A DNA stretch of 64,000 nt, from NCBI GenBank assembly GCA_023053545.1, contig JAKZAN010000077.1, positions 88,925-152,924 on the forward strand, in the 5' to 3' direction. This DNA is from Lepidurus packardi (taxonomy: Eukaryota; Arthropoda; Branchiopoda; Notostraca; Triopsidae). A program made the position numbers and the translations under genes. The stretch's first letter is position 1; each line of letters starts with the position of its first letter. Positions 38,161 through 49,530 of this stretch are shown here, piece after piece. The notes beneath the pieces were generated by a model. The model made no database searches and had not been told where the DNA came from. It saw only the letters and a list, made by a program, of their open reading frames with translations.

Positions 38161-41100
38161 GAATTAATTCAGTCCGTAAGGAATTAATTCAGTCCGTAAG
38201 GAATTATTTCAGTATGTAAGGAAATAATTCAGTCCGTAAGTAATTAATTCAGTCCGTAAGGAATAACTTCAGTACGTAAAGAAATAATTCAGTCCGTAAT
38301 GGATTAATTAAGTCCGTAATGAATTAATTCAGTCCGTAAGGAATTAATAAAATCCGTACGGAATTAATTCAGACCGTAAGGAATTAATTAAGTACGTAAG
38401 GAATTAACTAAGTCCGAAAGGAATTAATTCAGTCCGTAAGGAATTAATTCAGTCCGTAAGGAATTAATTAAGTCCGTAAGGAATTAATTCAGTCCGTAAG
38501 GAATTAATTTAGTCCGTAAGGAATTAATTCAGTCCGTAAGGAATTAATTAAGTCAGTAAGGAATTAATTCAGTCCGTAAGGAATTAATTCAGTCTGTAAG
38601 GAATTAATTCAATCCGTAAGGATTTAATTCAGTCCGTAAGGTATTAATTCAGTCCGTAAGGAATTAATTCAGTCCGTAAGGAATTAATTCAGTCCGTAAG
38701 GAATTAATTCAGTCCGTAAAGATTTAATTCAGTCCGTAAGGTATTAATTCAGTCCGTAAGGAATTAATTCAGTCCGTAAGGAATTAATTCAGTCCGTATG
38801 AAATTAATTCAGTCCGTAAGGAATTAATTAAGGAATTAATTCAGTCCGTAAGGAATTAATTCAGTCCGTAAGGAATAACTTCAGTACGTAAGGAAACAAT
38901 TCAGTCCGTAATGGATTAATTAAGTCCGTAATGAATTAATTCAGTCCGTAAGGAATTAATAAAATCCGTACGGAATTAATTCAGGCCGTAAGGAATTAAT
39001 TCAGTCCGTAAGGAATTAATTCAGTCCGTAAGGAATTAATTCAGTCCGTAAGGAATTAATTAAGTACGTAAGGAATTAATTAAGTCCGTAAGGAATTAAT
39101 TCAGTCCGTAAGGAATTAATTCAGTCCGTAAGGAATTTATTCAGTCCGTAAGGAATTATTTAAGTATGTAAGGAAATAATTCAGTCCGTAAGTAATTAAT
39201 TCAGTCCGTAAGGAATAACTTCAGTACGTAAAGAAATAATTCAGTCCGAAATGGATTAATTAAGTCCGTAATGAATTAATTCAGTCCGTAAGGAATTAAT
39301 AAAATCCGTACGGAATTAATTCAGACCGTAAGGAATTAATTAAGTACGTAAGGAATTAACTAAGTCCGAAAGGAATTAATTCAGTCCGTAAGGAATTAAT
39401 TCAGTCCGTAAGGATTTAATTCAGTCAGTAAGGAATTAATTCAGTCCGTAAGGAATTAATTCAGTCCGTAAGGAATTAATTCAGTCCGTAAGGATTTAAT
39501 TCAGTCCGTAAGGTATTAATTCAGTAGGTAAGGAATTAATTCAGTCCGTAAGGAATTAATTCAGTCTGTAATGGATTAATTAAGTCCGTAATGAATAAAT
39601 TCAGTCCGTAAGGAATTAATAAAATCCGTACGGAATTAATTCAGTCCGTAAGGAATTAATAAAATCCGTAAGGAATTAATTCAGTCCGTATAGAATTAAT
39701 TCAGTCTGTAATGGATTAATTAAGTCCGTAATCGATTAATTAAGTCCGTAATGAATTAATTCAGTCCGTATGAAATTAATTCAGACCGTAAGGAATTAAT
39801 TAAGTACGTAAGGAATTAATTAAGTCCGTAAGGAATTAATTCAGTACGTAAGGAATTAATTTAGTCCGTAAGGAATTAATTCAGTCCGTAAGGAATTAAT
39901 TCAGTCCGTAATCGATTAATTAAGTCCGTAATGAATTAATTCAGTCCGTATGAAATTAATTCAGTCCGTAAGGAATTAATTAAGGAATTAATTCAGTCCG
40001 TAAGGAATTATTTCAGTATGTAAGGAAATAATTCAGTCCGTAAGTAATTAATTCAGTCCGTAAGGAATAACTTCAGAACGTAAAGAAATAATTCAGTCCG
40101 TAATGGATTAATTAAGTCCGTAATGAATTAATTCAGTCCGTAAGGAATTAATAAAATCCGTACGGAATTAATTCAGACCGTAAGGAATTAATTAAGTACG
40201 TAAGGAATTAACTAAGTCCGAAAGGAATTAATTCAGTCCGTAAGGAATTAATTCAGTCCGTAAGGAATTAATTAAGTCCGTAAGGAATTAATTCAGTCCG
40301 TAAGGAATTAATTTAGTCCGTAAGGAATTAATTCAGTCCGTAAGGAATTAATTAAGTCAGTAAGGAATTAATTCAGTCCGTAAGGAATTAATTCAGTCTG
40401 TAAGGAATTAATTCAATCCGTAAGGATTTAATTCAGTCCGTAAGGTATTAATTCAGTCCGTAAGGAATTAATTCAGTCCGTAAGGAATTAATTCAGTCCG
40501 TAAGGAATTAATTCAGTCCGTAAAGATTTAATTCAGTCCGTAAGGTATTAATTCAGTCCGTAAGGAATTAATTCAGTCCGTAAGGAATTAATTCAGTCCG
40601 TATGAAATTAATTCAGTCCGTAAGGAATTAATTAAGGAATTAATTCAGTCCGTAAGGAATTAATTCAGTCCGTAAGGAATAACTTCAGTACGTAAGGAAA
40701 CAATTCAGTCCGTAATGGATTAATTAAGTCCGTAATGAATTAATTCAGTCCGTAAGGAATTAATAAAATCCGTACGGAATTAATTCAGGCCGTAAGGAAT
40801 TAATTCAGTCCGTAAGGAATTAATTCAGTCCGTAAGGAATTAATTCAGTCCGTAAGGAATTAATTAAGTACGTAAGGAATTAATTAAGTCCGTAAGGAAT
40901 TAATTCAGTCCGTAAGGAATTAATTCAGTCCGTAAGGAATTTATTCAGTCCGTAAGGAATTATTTAAGTATGTAAGGAAATAATTCAGTCCGTAAGTAAT
41001 TAATTCAGTCCGTAAGGAATAACTTCAGTACGTAAAGAAATAATTCAGTCCGAAATGGATTAATTAAGTCCGTAATGAATTAATTCAGTCCGTAAGGAAT

Positions 41101-42669
41101 TAATAAAATCCGTACGGAATTAATTCAGACCGTAAGGAATTAATTAAGTACGTAAGGAATTAACTAAGTCCGAAAGGAATTAATTCAGTCCGTAAGGAAT
41201 TAATTCAGTCCGTAAGGATTTAATTCAGTCAGTAAGGAATTAATTCAGTCCGTAAGGAATTAATTCAGTCCGTAAGGAATTAATTCAGTCCGTAAGGATT
41301 TAATTCAGTCCGTAAGGTATTAATTCAGTAGGTAAGGAATTAATTCAGTCCGTAAGGAATTAATTCAGTCTGTAATGGATTAATTAAGTCCGTAATGAAT
41401 AAATTCAGTCCGTAAGGAATTAATAAAATCCGTACGGAATTAATTCAGTCCGTAAGGAATTAATAAAATCCGTAAGGAATTAATTCAGTCCGTATAGAAT
41501 TAATTCAGTCTGTAATGGATTAATTAAGTCCGTAATCGATTAATTAAGTCCGTAATGAATTAATTCAGTCCGTATGAAATTAATTCAGACCGTAAGGAAT
41601 TAATTAAGTACGTAAGGAATTAATTAAGTCCGTAAGGAATTAATTCAGTCCGTAAGGAATTAATTTAGTCCGTAAGGAATTAATTCAGTCCGTAAGGAAT
41701 TAATTCAGTCCGTAATCGATTAATTAAGTCCGTAATGAATTAATTCAGTCCGTATGAAATTAATTCAGTCCGTAAGGAATTAATTAAGGAATTAATTCAG
41801 TCCGTAAGGAATTATTTCAGTATGTAAGGAAATAATTCAGTCCGTAAGTAATTAATTCAGTCCGTAAGGAATAACTTCAGAACGTAAAGAAATAATTCAG
41901 TCCGTAATGGATTAATTAAGTCCGTAATGAATTAATTCAGTCCGTAAGGAATTAATAAAATCCGTACGGAATTAATTCAGACCGTAAGGAAATAATTAAG
42001 TACGTAAGGAATTAACTAAGTCCGAAAGGAATTAATTCAGTCCGTAAGGAATTAATTCAGTCCGTAAGGAATTAATTAAGTCCGTAAGGAATTAATTCAG
42101 TCCGTAAGGAATTAATTTAGTCCGTAAGGAATTAATTCAGTCCGTAAGGAATTAATTAAGTCAGTAAGGAATTAATTCAGTCCGTAAGGAATTAATTCAG
42201 TCCGTAAGGAATTAATTCAGTCCGTAAGGATTTAATTCAGTCCGTAAGGTATTAATTCAGTCCGTAAGGAATTAATTCAGTCCGTAAGGAATTAATTCAG
42301 TCCGTAAGGAATTAATTCAGTCCGTAAGGATTTAATTCAGTCCGTAAGGTATTAATTCAGTCCGTAAGGAATTAATTCAGTCCGTAAGGAATTAATTCAG
42401 TCCGTATGAAATTAATTCAGTCCGTAAGGAATTAATTAAGGAATTAATTCAGTCCGTAAGGAATTAATTCAGTCCGTAAGGAATAACTTCAGTACGTAAG
42501 GAAACAATTCAGTCCGTAATGGATTAATTAAGTCCGTAATGAATTAATTCAGTCCGTAAGGAATTAATAAAATCCGTACGGAATTAATTCAGGCCGTAAG
42601 GAATTAATTCAGTCCGTAAGGAATTAATTCAGTCCGTAAGGAATTAATTCAGTCCGTAAGGAATTAATT
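38161..42669 (+). repeat. 1,804-bp HOR, about 2.5 copies in direct tandem
   Basis: Unit starts are near 38,161, 39,965 and 41,769; the third is partial and stops near 42,669. Markers repeat at exactly 1,804 bp: truncated units 38824/40628/42432 and 39976/41780, GGAAACAATT (38,894/40,698/42,502), CAGAACGTAAAG (40,077/41,881) and CCGTATAGAATT (39,689/41,493). The length is 89 monomers plus two 12-bp units. Visible differences between copies are single substitutions, such as CAGTACG near 39,845 against CAGTCCG in the next copy and GGAAATAATTAAG near 41,990. This is the most regular long-period HOR in the window. Confidence 0.92.
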
Positions 42670-43740
42670 CAGTCAGTAAGGAATTAATTCAGTCCGTAAG
42701 GAATTAATTCAGTCCGTAAGGAATTAATTCAGTCCGTAAGGATTTAATTCAGTCCGTAAGGTATTAATTCAGTCCGTAAGGAATTAATTCAGTCCGTAAG
42801 GAATTAATTCAGTCCGTATGAAATTAATTCAGTCCGTAAGGAATTAATTCAGTCCATAAGGAATTAATTCAGTCCGTAAGGAATAACTTCAGTACGTAAG
42901 GAAATAATTCAGTCCGTAATGGATTAATTAAGTCCGTAATGAATTAATTCAGTCCGTAAGGAATTAATAAAATCCGTACGGAATTAATTCAGGCCGTAAG
43001 GAATTAATTCAGTCCGTAAGGAATTAATTCAGTCCGTAAGGAATTAATTCAGTCCGTAAGGAAATAATTCAGTCAGTAAGGAATTAATTCAGTCCGTAAG
43101 GAATTAATTCAGTCAGTAAGGAATTAATTCAGTCCGTAAGGAATTAATTCAGTCCGTATGAAATTAATTCAGTCCGTAAGGAATTAATTAAGGAATTAAT
43201 TCAGTCCATTAGGAATTAATTCAGTCCGTAAGGAATAACTTCAGTACGTAAGGAAATAATTCAGTCCGTAATGGATTAATTAAGTCCGTAATGAATTAAT
43301 TCAGTCCGTAAGGAATTAATTCAGTCCGTAAGGAATTAATAAAATCCGTACGGAATTAATTCAGACCGTAAGGAATTAATTAAGTACGTAAGGAATTAAT
43401 TAAGTCCGTAAGGAATTAATTCAGTCCGTAAGGAATTAATTCAGTCCGTAAGGAATTTATTCAGTCCGTAAGGAATTATTTAAGTATGTAAGGAAATAAT
43501 TCAGTCCGTAAGTAATTAATTCAGTCCGTAAGGAATAACTTCAGTACGTAAAGAAATAATTCAGTCCGAAATGGATTAATTAAGTCCGTAATGAATTAAT
43601 TCAGTCCGTAAGGAATTAATAAAATCCGTACGGAATTAATTCAGACCGTAAGGAATTAATTAAGTACGTAAGGAATTAACTAAGTCCGAAAGGAATTAAT
43701 TCAGTCCGTAAGGAATTAATTCAGTCCGTAAGGATTTAAT

Positions 43741-43840
43741 TCAGTCAGTAAGGAATTAATTCAGTCCGTAAGGATATAATTCAGTCCGTAATGAATTAAT
43801 TCAGTCCGTATGAAATTAACTCAGTCCGTAAGGAATTAAT
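43741..43840. other. Junction between HOR families A and B
   Basis: Up to about 43,770 the sequence follows the family A word (CAGTCAGTAAGGAATT after GGATTTAATT). From about 43,771 it reads GGATATAATT, CCGTAATGAATT, CCGTATGAAATTAACTCAG and a truncated unit. The same order is seen inside family B at about 46,621-46,690 and 54,230-54,305. The change happens within one or two monomers with no unique sequence and no loss of the 20-bp register. I infer a recombination junction between two diverged arrays or two local amplification fronts. Confidence 0.75.
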
Positions 43841-45419
43841 TAAGGAATTAATTCAGTCCGTAAGGAATTAATTCAATCCGTAATTAATTAATTCATTCCT
43901 TACGGAATTAATTAAGTCCATAAGGAATTAATTCAGTCTGTAAGGATTTGATTAAGTCCGTAATGAATTAATTCAGTCCGTAAGGAATTAATTCAGTCCG
44001 TAAGGAATTAATTTAGTCCGTAAGGAATTAATTCAGTCCGTAAGGAATTAATTAAGTCCGTAATGAATTAATTCAGTCCGTATGAAATTAATTCAGTCCG
44101 TAAAGAATTCATTCAGTCCGTAAGGAATTAATTCAGTCCGTAAGGAATTAATTCAGTCCGTAAGGAATTAATTCAGTCCGTAAGGAATTAATTCAGTCCG
44201 TAAGGATTTTATTCATTCCGTAAGGTATTAATTCAGTCCCTAAGGAATTAATTCAGTCCGTAAGGAATTAATTCAGTCCGTAAGGAATTAATTCAGTCCG
44301 TAAGGACTTAATTCTGTCCGTGAGGATGTAATACAGTCCGTAAGGTATTAATTCATTCCGTAAGGAATTAATTCAGTCCGTAAGGAATTAATTCAGTCCG
44401 TAAGGAATTAATTCAGTCCGTAAGAAATTAATTCAGTCCGTAAGGAATTCATTCAGTCCGTAAGGAATTCATTCAGTCCGTAAGGAATTAATTCAGTAAG
44501 AAAGGAATTCAATCAATCCTAAAGAATTAATTCAGTCCGTTAGGAAATATTTCAGTCCGTAAGGAATTAATTCAGTCCGTAAGGAATTAATTCAGTCCGT
44601 AAGGAATAAGTTCAGTACGTAAGGAATTAATTCAGTCCGTAATGAATTAATTCAGTCCGTAATGAATTAATTCAGTCCGTAAGGAATTAATTCAGTCCGT
44701 AAGAAATTAATTCAGTCAGTAAGGAATTAATTCAGTCCGTATGAAATTAATTCAGTCCGTAAGGAATTCATTCAGTCCGTAAGGAATTCATTCAGTCCGT
44801 AAGGAATTATTCAGTGAGAAAGGAATTCAATCAATCTTAAAGAATTAATTCAGTCCGTAAGGAACTAATTCAGTCCGTAAGGAATTAATTCAGTCCGTAA
44901 GGAATTAATTCAGTCCGTAAGGAATTAATTAAGTCCGTAAGGAATTAATTCAGTCCGTAAGGATTTAATTCATTCCGTAAGGTATTAATTCAGTCCGTAA
45001 GGAATTAATTCAGTCCGTAAGGAATTAATTCAGTCCGTAAGGAATTAATTCAGTCCGTAAGGAATTAATTCTTTCCGTGAGGATGTAATTCAGTCCGTAA
45101 GGTATTAATTCAGTCCGTAAGGAATTAATTCAGTCCGTAAGGAATTAATTCAGTCCGTAAGGAATTATTTCAGTCCGTAATTAATTAATTCATTCCTTAC
45201 GGAATTAAATAAGTCTATAAGGAATTAATTCAGTCTGTAAGGATTTAATTAAGTCCGTAAGGAATTAATTAAGTCCGTAAGGAATTAATTCAGTCCGTAA
45301 GGAATTAATTCAGTCCGTAAGGAATTAATTCAGTCAGTAAGGAATTAATTTAGTCCGTAAGGAATTAATTCAGTCCGTAAGGATTTAATTCAGTCCGTAA
45401 GGTATTAATTCAGTCCGTA

Positions 45420-48400
45420 AGGAATTAATTCAGTCCGTAAGGAATTAATTCAGTCCGTAAGGATTTTATTCATTCCGTAAGGTATTAATTCAGTCCGTAA
45501 GGAATTAATTCAGTCCGTATAGAATTACTTCAGTCCGTAAGGAATTAATTCAGTCCGTAAGGAATTAATTCTGTCCGTGAGGATGTAATTCAGTCCGTAA
45601 GGTATTAATTCATTCCGTAAGGAATTAATTCAGTCCGTAAGGAATTAATTCAGTCCGTAAGGAATTAATTCAGTCCGTAAGAAATTAATTCAGTCCGTAA
45701 GGAATTAATTCAGTCCGTAAGGAATTAATTCAGTCCGTAAGGAATTAATTCAGTCCGTAAGGAATTAATTCAGTCCGTAAGGAATTAATTCAGTCCGTAA
45801 GGATTTTATTCATTCCGTAAGGTATTAATTCAGTCCGTAAGGAATTATTTCAGTCCGTATAGAATTAATTCAGTCCGTAAGGAATTAATTCAGTCCGTAA
45901 GGAATTAATTCTGTCCGTGAGGATGTAATTCAGTCCGTAAGGTATTAATTCATTCCGTAAGGAATTAATTCAGTCCGTAAGGAATTAATTCAGTCCGTAA
46001 GGAATTAATTCAGTCCGTAAGAAATTAATTCAGTCCGTAAGGAATTCATTCAGTCCGTAAGGAATTCATTCAGTCCGTAAGGAATTAATTCAGTCCGTAA
46101 GGAATTAATTCAGTCCGTAAGGAATTAATTCAGTCCGTAAGGATTTAATTCATTCCGTAAGGTATTAATTCAGTCCGTAAGGAATTAATTCAGTCCGTAA
46201 GGAATTAATTCAGTCCGTAAGGAATTAATTCAGTCCGTAAGGAATTAATTCTGTCCGTGAGGATGTAATTCAGTCCGTAAGGAATTAATTCAGTCCGTAA
46301 GGAATTATTTCAGTCCGTAATTAATTAATTCATTCCTTACGGAATTAAATAAGTCCATAAAGAATTATGTCAGTCTGTAAGGATTTAATTAAGTCCGTAA
46401 GGAATTAATTAAGTCCGTAAGGAATTAATTCAGTCCGTAAGGAATTAATTCAGTCCGTAAGGAATTAATTCAGTCAGTAAGGAATTAATTTAGTCCGTAA
46501 GGAATTAATTCAGTCCGTAAGGATTTAATTCAGTCCGTAAGGATTTAATTCAGTCCGTAAGGTATTAATTCAGTCCGTAAGGAATTAATTCAGTCCGTAA
46601 GCAATTAATTCAGTCCGTAAGGATATAATTCAGTCCGTAATGAATTAATTCAGTCCGTATGAAATTAACTCAGTCCGTAAGGAATTAATTAAGGAATTAA
46701 TTCAGTCCGTAAGGAATTAATTCAATCCGTAATTAATTAATTCATTCCTTACGGAATAAATTAAGTCCATAAGGAATTAATTCAGTCTGTAAGGATTTGA
46801 TTAAGTCCGTAATGAATTAATTCAGTCCGTAAGGAATTAGTTCAGTCCGTAAGGAATTAATTTAGTCCGTTAGGAATTAATTCAGTCCGTAAGGAATTAA
46901 TTAAGTCCGTAATGAATTAATTCAGTCCGTATGAAATTAATTCAGTCCGTAAGGAATTCATTCAGTCCGTAAGGAATTAATTCAGTCCGTAAGGAATTAA
47001 TTCAGTCCGTAAGGAATTAATTCAGTCCGTAAGGAATTAATTCAGTCCGTAAGGATTTTATTCATTCCGTAAGGTATTAATTCAGTCCCTAAGGAATTAA
47101 TTCAGTCCGTAAGGAATTAATTCAGTCCGTAAGGAATTAATTCAGTCCGTAAGGAATTAATTCTGTCCGTGAGGATGTAATTCAGTCCGTAAGGTATTAA
47201 TTCATTCCGTAAGGAATTAATTCAGTCCGTAAGGAATTAATTCAGTCCGTAAGGAATTAATTCAGTCCGTAAGAAATTAATTCAGTCCGTAAGGAATTCA
47301 TTCAGTCCGTAAGGAATTCATTCAGTCCGTAAGGAATTAATTCAGTAAGAAAGGAATTCAATCAATCCTAAAGAATTAATTCAGTCCGTAATGAATTAAT
47401 TCAGTCCGTAAGGAATTAATTCAGTCCGTAAGAAATTAATTCAGTCAGTAAGGAATTAATTCAGTCCGTATGAAATTAATTCAGTCCGTAAGGAATTCAT
47501 TCAGTCCGTAAGGAATTCATTCAGTCCGTAAGGAATTATTCAGTGAGAAAGGAATTCAATCAATCTTAAAGAATTAATTCAGTCCGTAAGGAACTAATTC
47601 AGTCCGTAAGGAATTAATTCAGTCCGTAAGGAATTAATTAAGTCCGTAAGGAATTAATTAAGTCCGTAAGGAATTAATTCAGTCCGTAAGGATTTAATTC
47701 ATTCCGTAAGGTATTAATTCAGTCCGCAAGGAATTAATTCAGTCCGTAAGGAATTAATTCAGTCCGTAAGGAATTAATTCAGTCCGTAAGGAATTAATTC
47801 TTTCCGCGAGGATGTAATTCAGTCCGAAAGGTATTAATTCAGTCCGTAAGGAATTAATTCAGTCCATAAGGAATTAATTCAGTCCGTAAGGAATTATTTC
47901 AGTCCGTAATTAATTAATTCATTCCTTACGGAATTAAATAAGTCTATAAGGAATTAATTCAGTCTGTAAGGATTTAATTAAGTCCGTAAGGAATTAATTA
48001 AGTCCGTAAGGAATTAATTCAGTCCGTAAGGAATTAATTCAGTCCGTAAGGAATTAATTCAGTCAGTAAGGAATTAATTTAGTCCGTAAGGAATTAATTC
48101 AGTCCGTAAGGATTTAATTCAGTCCGTAAGGATTTAATTCATTCCGTAAGGTATTAATTCAGTCCGTAAGGAATTAATTCAGTCCGTAAGGAATTAATTC
48201 AGTCCGTATGAAATTAATTCAGTCCGTAAGGAATTCATTCAGTCCGTAAGGAATTAATTCAGTCCGTAAGGAATTAATTCAGTCCGTAAGGAATTAATTC
48301 AGTCCGTAAGGAATTAATTCAGTCCGTAAGGATTTTATTCATTCCGTAAGGTATTAATTCAGTCCCTAAGGAATTAATTCAGTCCGTAAGGAATTAATTC

Positions 48401-49285
48401 AGTCCGTAAGGTATTAATTCAGTCCGTAAGGAATTAATTCTGTCCGTGAGGATGTAATTCAGTCCGTAAGGTATTAATTCATTCCGTAAGGAATTAATTC
48501 AGTCCGTAAGGAATTAATTCAGTCCGTAAGGAATTAATTCAGTCCGTAAGAAATTAATTCAGTCCGTAAGGAATTCATTCAGTCCGTAAGGAATTCATTC
48601 AGTCCGTAAGGAATTAATTCAGTAAGAAAGGAATTCAATCAATCCTAAAGAATTAATTCAGTCCGTTAGGAAATATTTCAGTCCGTAAGGAATTAATTCA
48701 GTCCGTAAGGAATTAATTCAGTCCGAAAGGAATAAGTTCAGTACGTAAGGAATTAATTCAGTCCGTAATGAATTAATTCAGTCCGTAATGAATTAATTCA
48801 GTCCGTAAGGAATTAATTCAGTCCGTAAGAAATTAATTCAGTCAGTAAGGAATTAATTCAGTCCGTATGAAATTAATTCAGTCCGTAAGGAATTCATTCA
48901 GTCCGTAAGGAATTCATTCAGTCCGTAAGGAATTATTCAGTGAGAAAGGAATTCAATCAATCTTAAAGAATTAATTCAGTCCGTAAGGAACTAATTCAGT
49001 CCGTAAGGAATTAATTCAGTCCGTAAGGAATTAATTAAGTCCGTAAGGAATTAATTAAGTCCGTAAGGAATTAATTCAGTCCGTAAGGTATTAATTCAGT
49101 CCGTAATGAATTAATTCAGTCCGTATGAAATTAATTCAGTCCGTAAGGAATTCATTCAGTCCGTAAGGAATTCATTCAGTCCGTATGGAATTCATTCAGT
49201 CCGTAAGGAATTAATTCAGCGAGAAAGGAATTCAATCAATCTTAAAGAATTAATTCAATCCGTAAGGAACTAATTCAGTCCGTAA
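45420..49285 (+). repeat. Family B 3.9-kb segment, copy 1
   Basis: This aligns with 54,887-58,692. The offset is 9,467 on the left (46333/55800, 46745/56212) and 9,407 on the right (47347/56754, 47545/56952, 48624/58031, 48942/58349, 49221/58628), because copy 2 lacks three monomers near 56,530. The two copies are not adjacent: 5.6 kb of other family B sequence lies between them. Confidence 0.87.
45440..46275 (+). repeat. 340-bp sub-HOR of family B
   Basis: CTGTCCGTGAGGATG recurs at 45,571, 45,911 and 46,251, which is 340 bp or 17 monomers each. The order between is GGTATTAATTCATT, CCGTAAGAAATT, usually GGAATTCATT, GGATTTTATTCATT and, in most units, CCGTATAGAATT. The same sub-HOR is seen at 54,778, 55,038, 55,378 and 55,718 (260, 340, 340) and, with 260-bp spacing, at 53,267/53,527 and 60,931/61,191. 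Confidence 0.8.
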
Positions 49286-49370
49286 CGAATTAATTCAGTC
49301 CGTAAGGAAATAATTAAGTCCGTAAGGAATTAATTAAGTCCGTAAGGAATTAATTCAGTCCGTAAGGATA

Positions 49371-49530
49371 TAATTCAGTCCGGAAGGAATAAGTTCAGTA
49401 CGTAAGGAATTAATTCAGTCCGTAAGGAATTAATTCAGTCCGTAAGGATATAATTCAGTCCGGAAGGAATAAGTTCAGTACGTAAGGAATTAATTCAGTC
49501 CGTAAGGAATTAATTCAGTCCGTAAGGAAT
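49371..49530 (+). repeat. 80-bp tandem duplication with private CCGGAAGG
   Basis: GGATATAATTCAG followed by CCGGAAGGAATAAGTT occurs twice, 80 bp apart (from about 49,361 and 49,441). CCGGAAGG was not noticed elsewhere, so this is a recent four-monomer duplication. Confidence 0.8.

Larger units (their letters stand above)
1..43770 (+). repeat. HOR family A
   Basis: This part is defined by a recurring ordered set of variant monomers. They are GGAATAACTT followed by CAGTACG, then GGAAATAATT, CCGTAATGGATT with TTAATTAAGT, CCGTAATGAATT, and AATAAAATCC with CCGTACGG. Later in the word come CAGACCG, AAGTACG, CAGTCAGTAAGG, GGATTTAATT, GGTATTAATT, CCGTATGAAATT and a truncated TTAATTAAGG unit. The AATAAAATCC/CCGTACGG pair recurs throughout this part and I did not see it after about 43.7 kb, so it is a good diagnostic. 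Spacing between successive truncated units is commonly 412, 652, 672, 752, 792 or 1,152 bp. No single HOR length covers the whole block; it is a mosaic of several duplications. Confidence 0.88.
211..43845 (+). repeat. Truncated 12-bp monomers of family A (68 sites)
   Basis: At these sites 8 bp (CAGTCCGT) are missing, so TTAATT runs straight into AAGGAATT. Each TTAATTAAGG (or close variant) starts at: 211, 643, 1275, 1527, 1939, 2932, 3604, 4016, 4148, 4940, 5352, 7144, 7716, 8128, 8260, 9052, 9464, 10716, 11388, 11720, 12752, 13084, 14436, 15508, 16620, 16872, 17124, 17496, 18028, 18480, 18792, 19724, 20276, 20868, 21400, 22172, 23244, 24116, 24788, 25600, 26252, 27304, 27956, 28368, 28820, 29472, 29884, 30996, 31028, 31660, 32072, 32484, 33856, 33888, 34020, 34412, 35164, 35536, 36328, 37080, 38152, 38824, 39976, 40628, 41780, 42432, 43184, 43836. 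Most are preceded by CCGTATGAAATT one monomer upstream. The deletion probably arose once and was copied: flanking variants are shared. Sites 15508, 20276, 20868, 21400 and 24116 carry a substitution. Confidence 0.9.
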
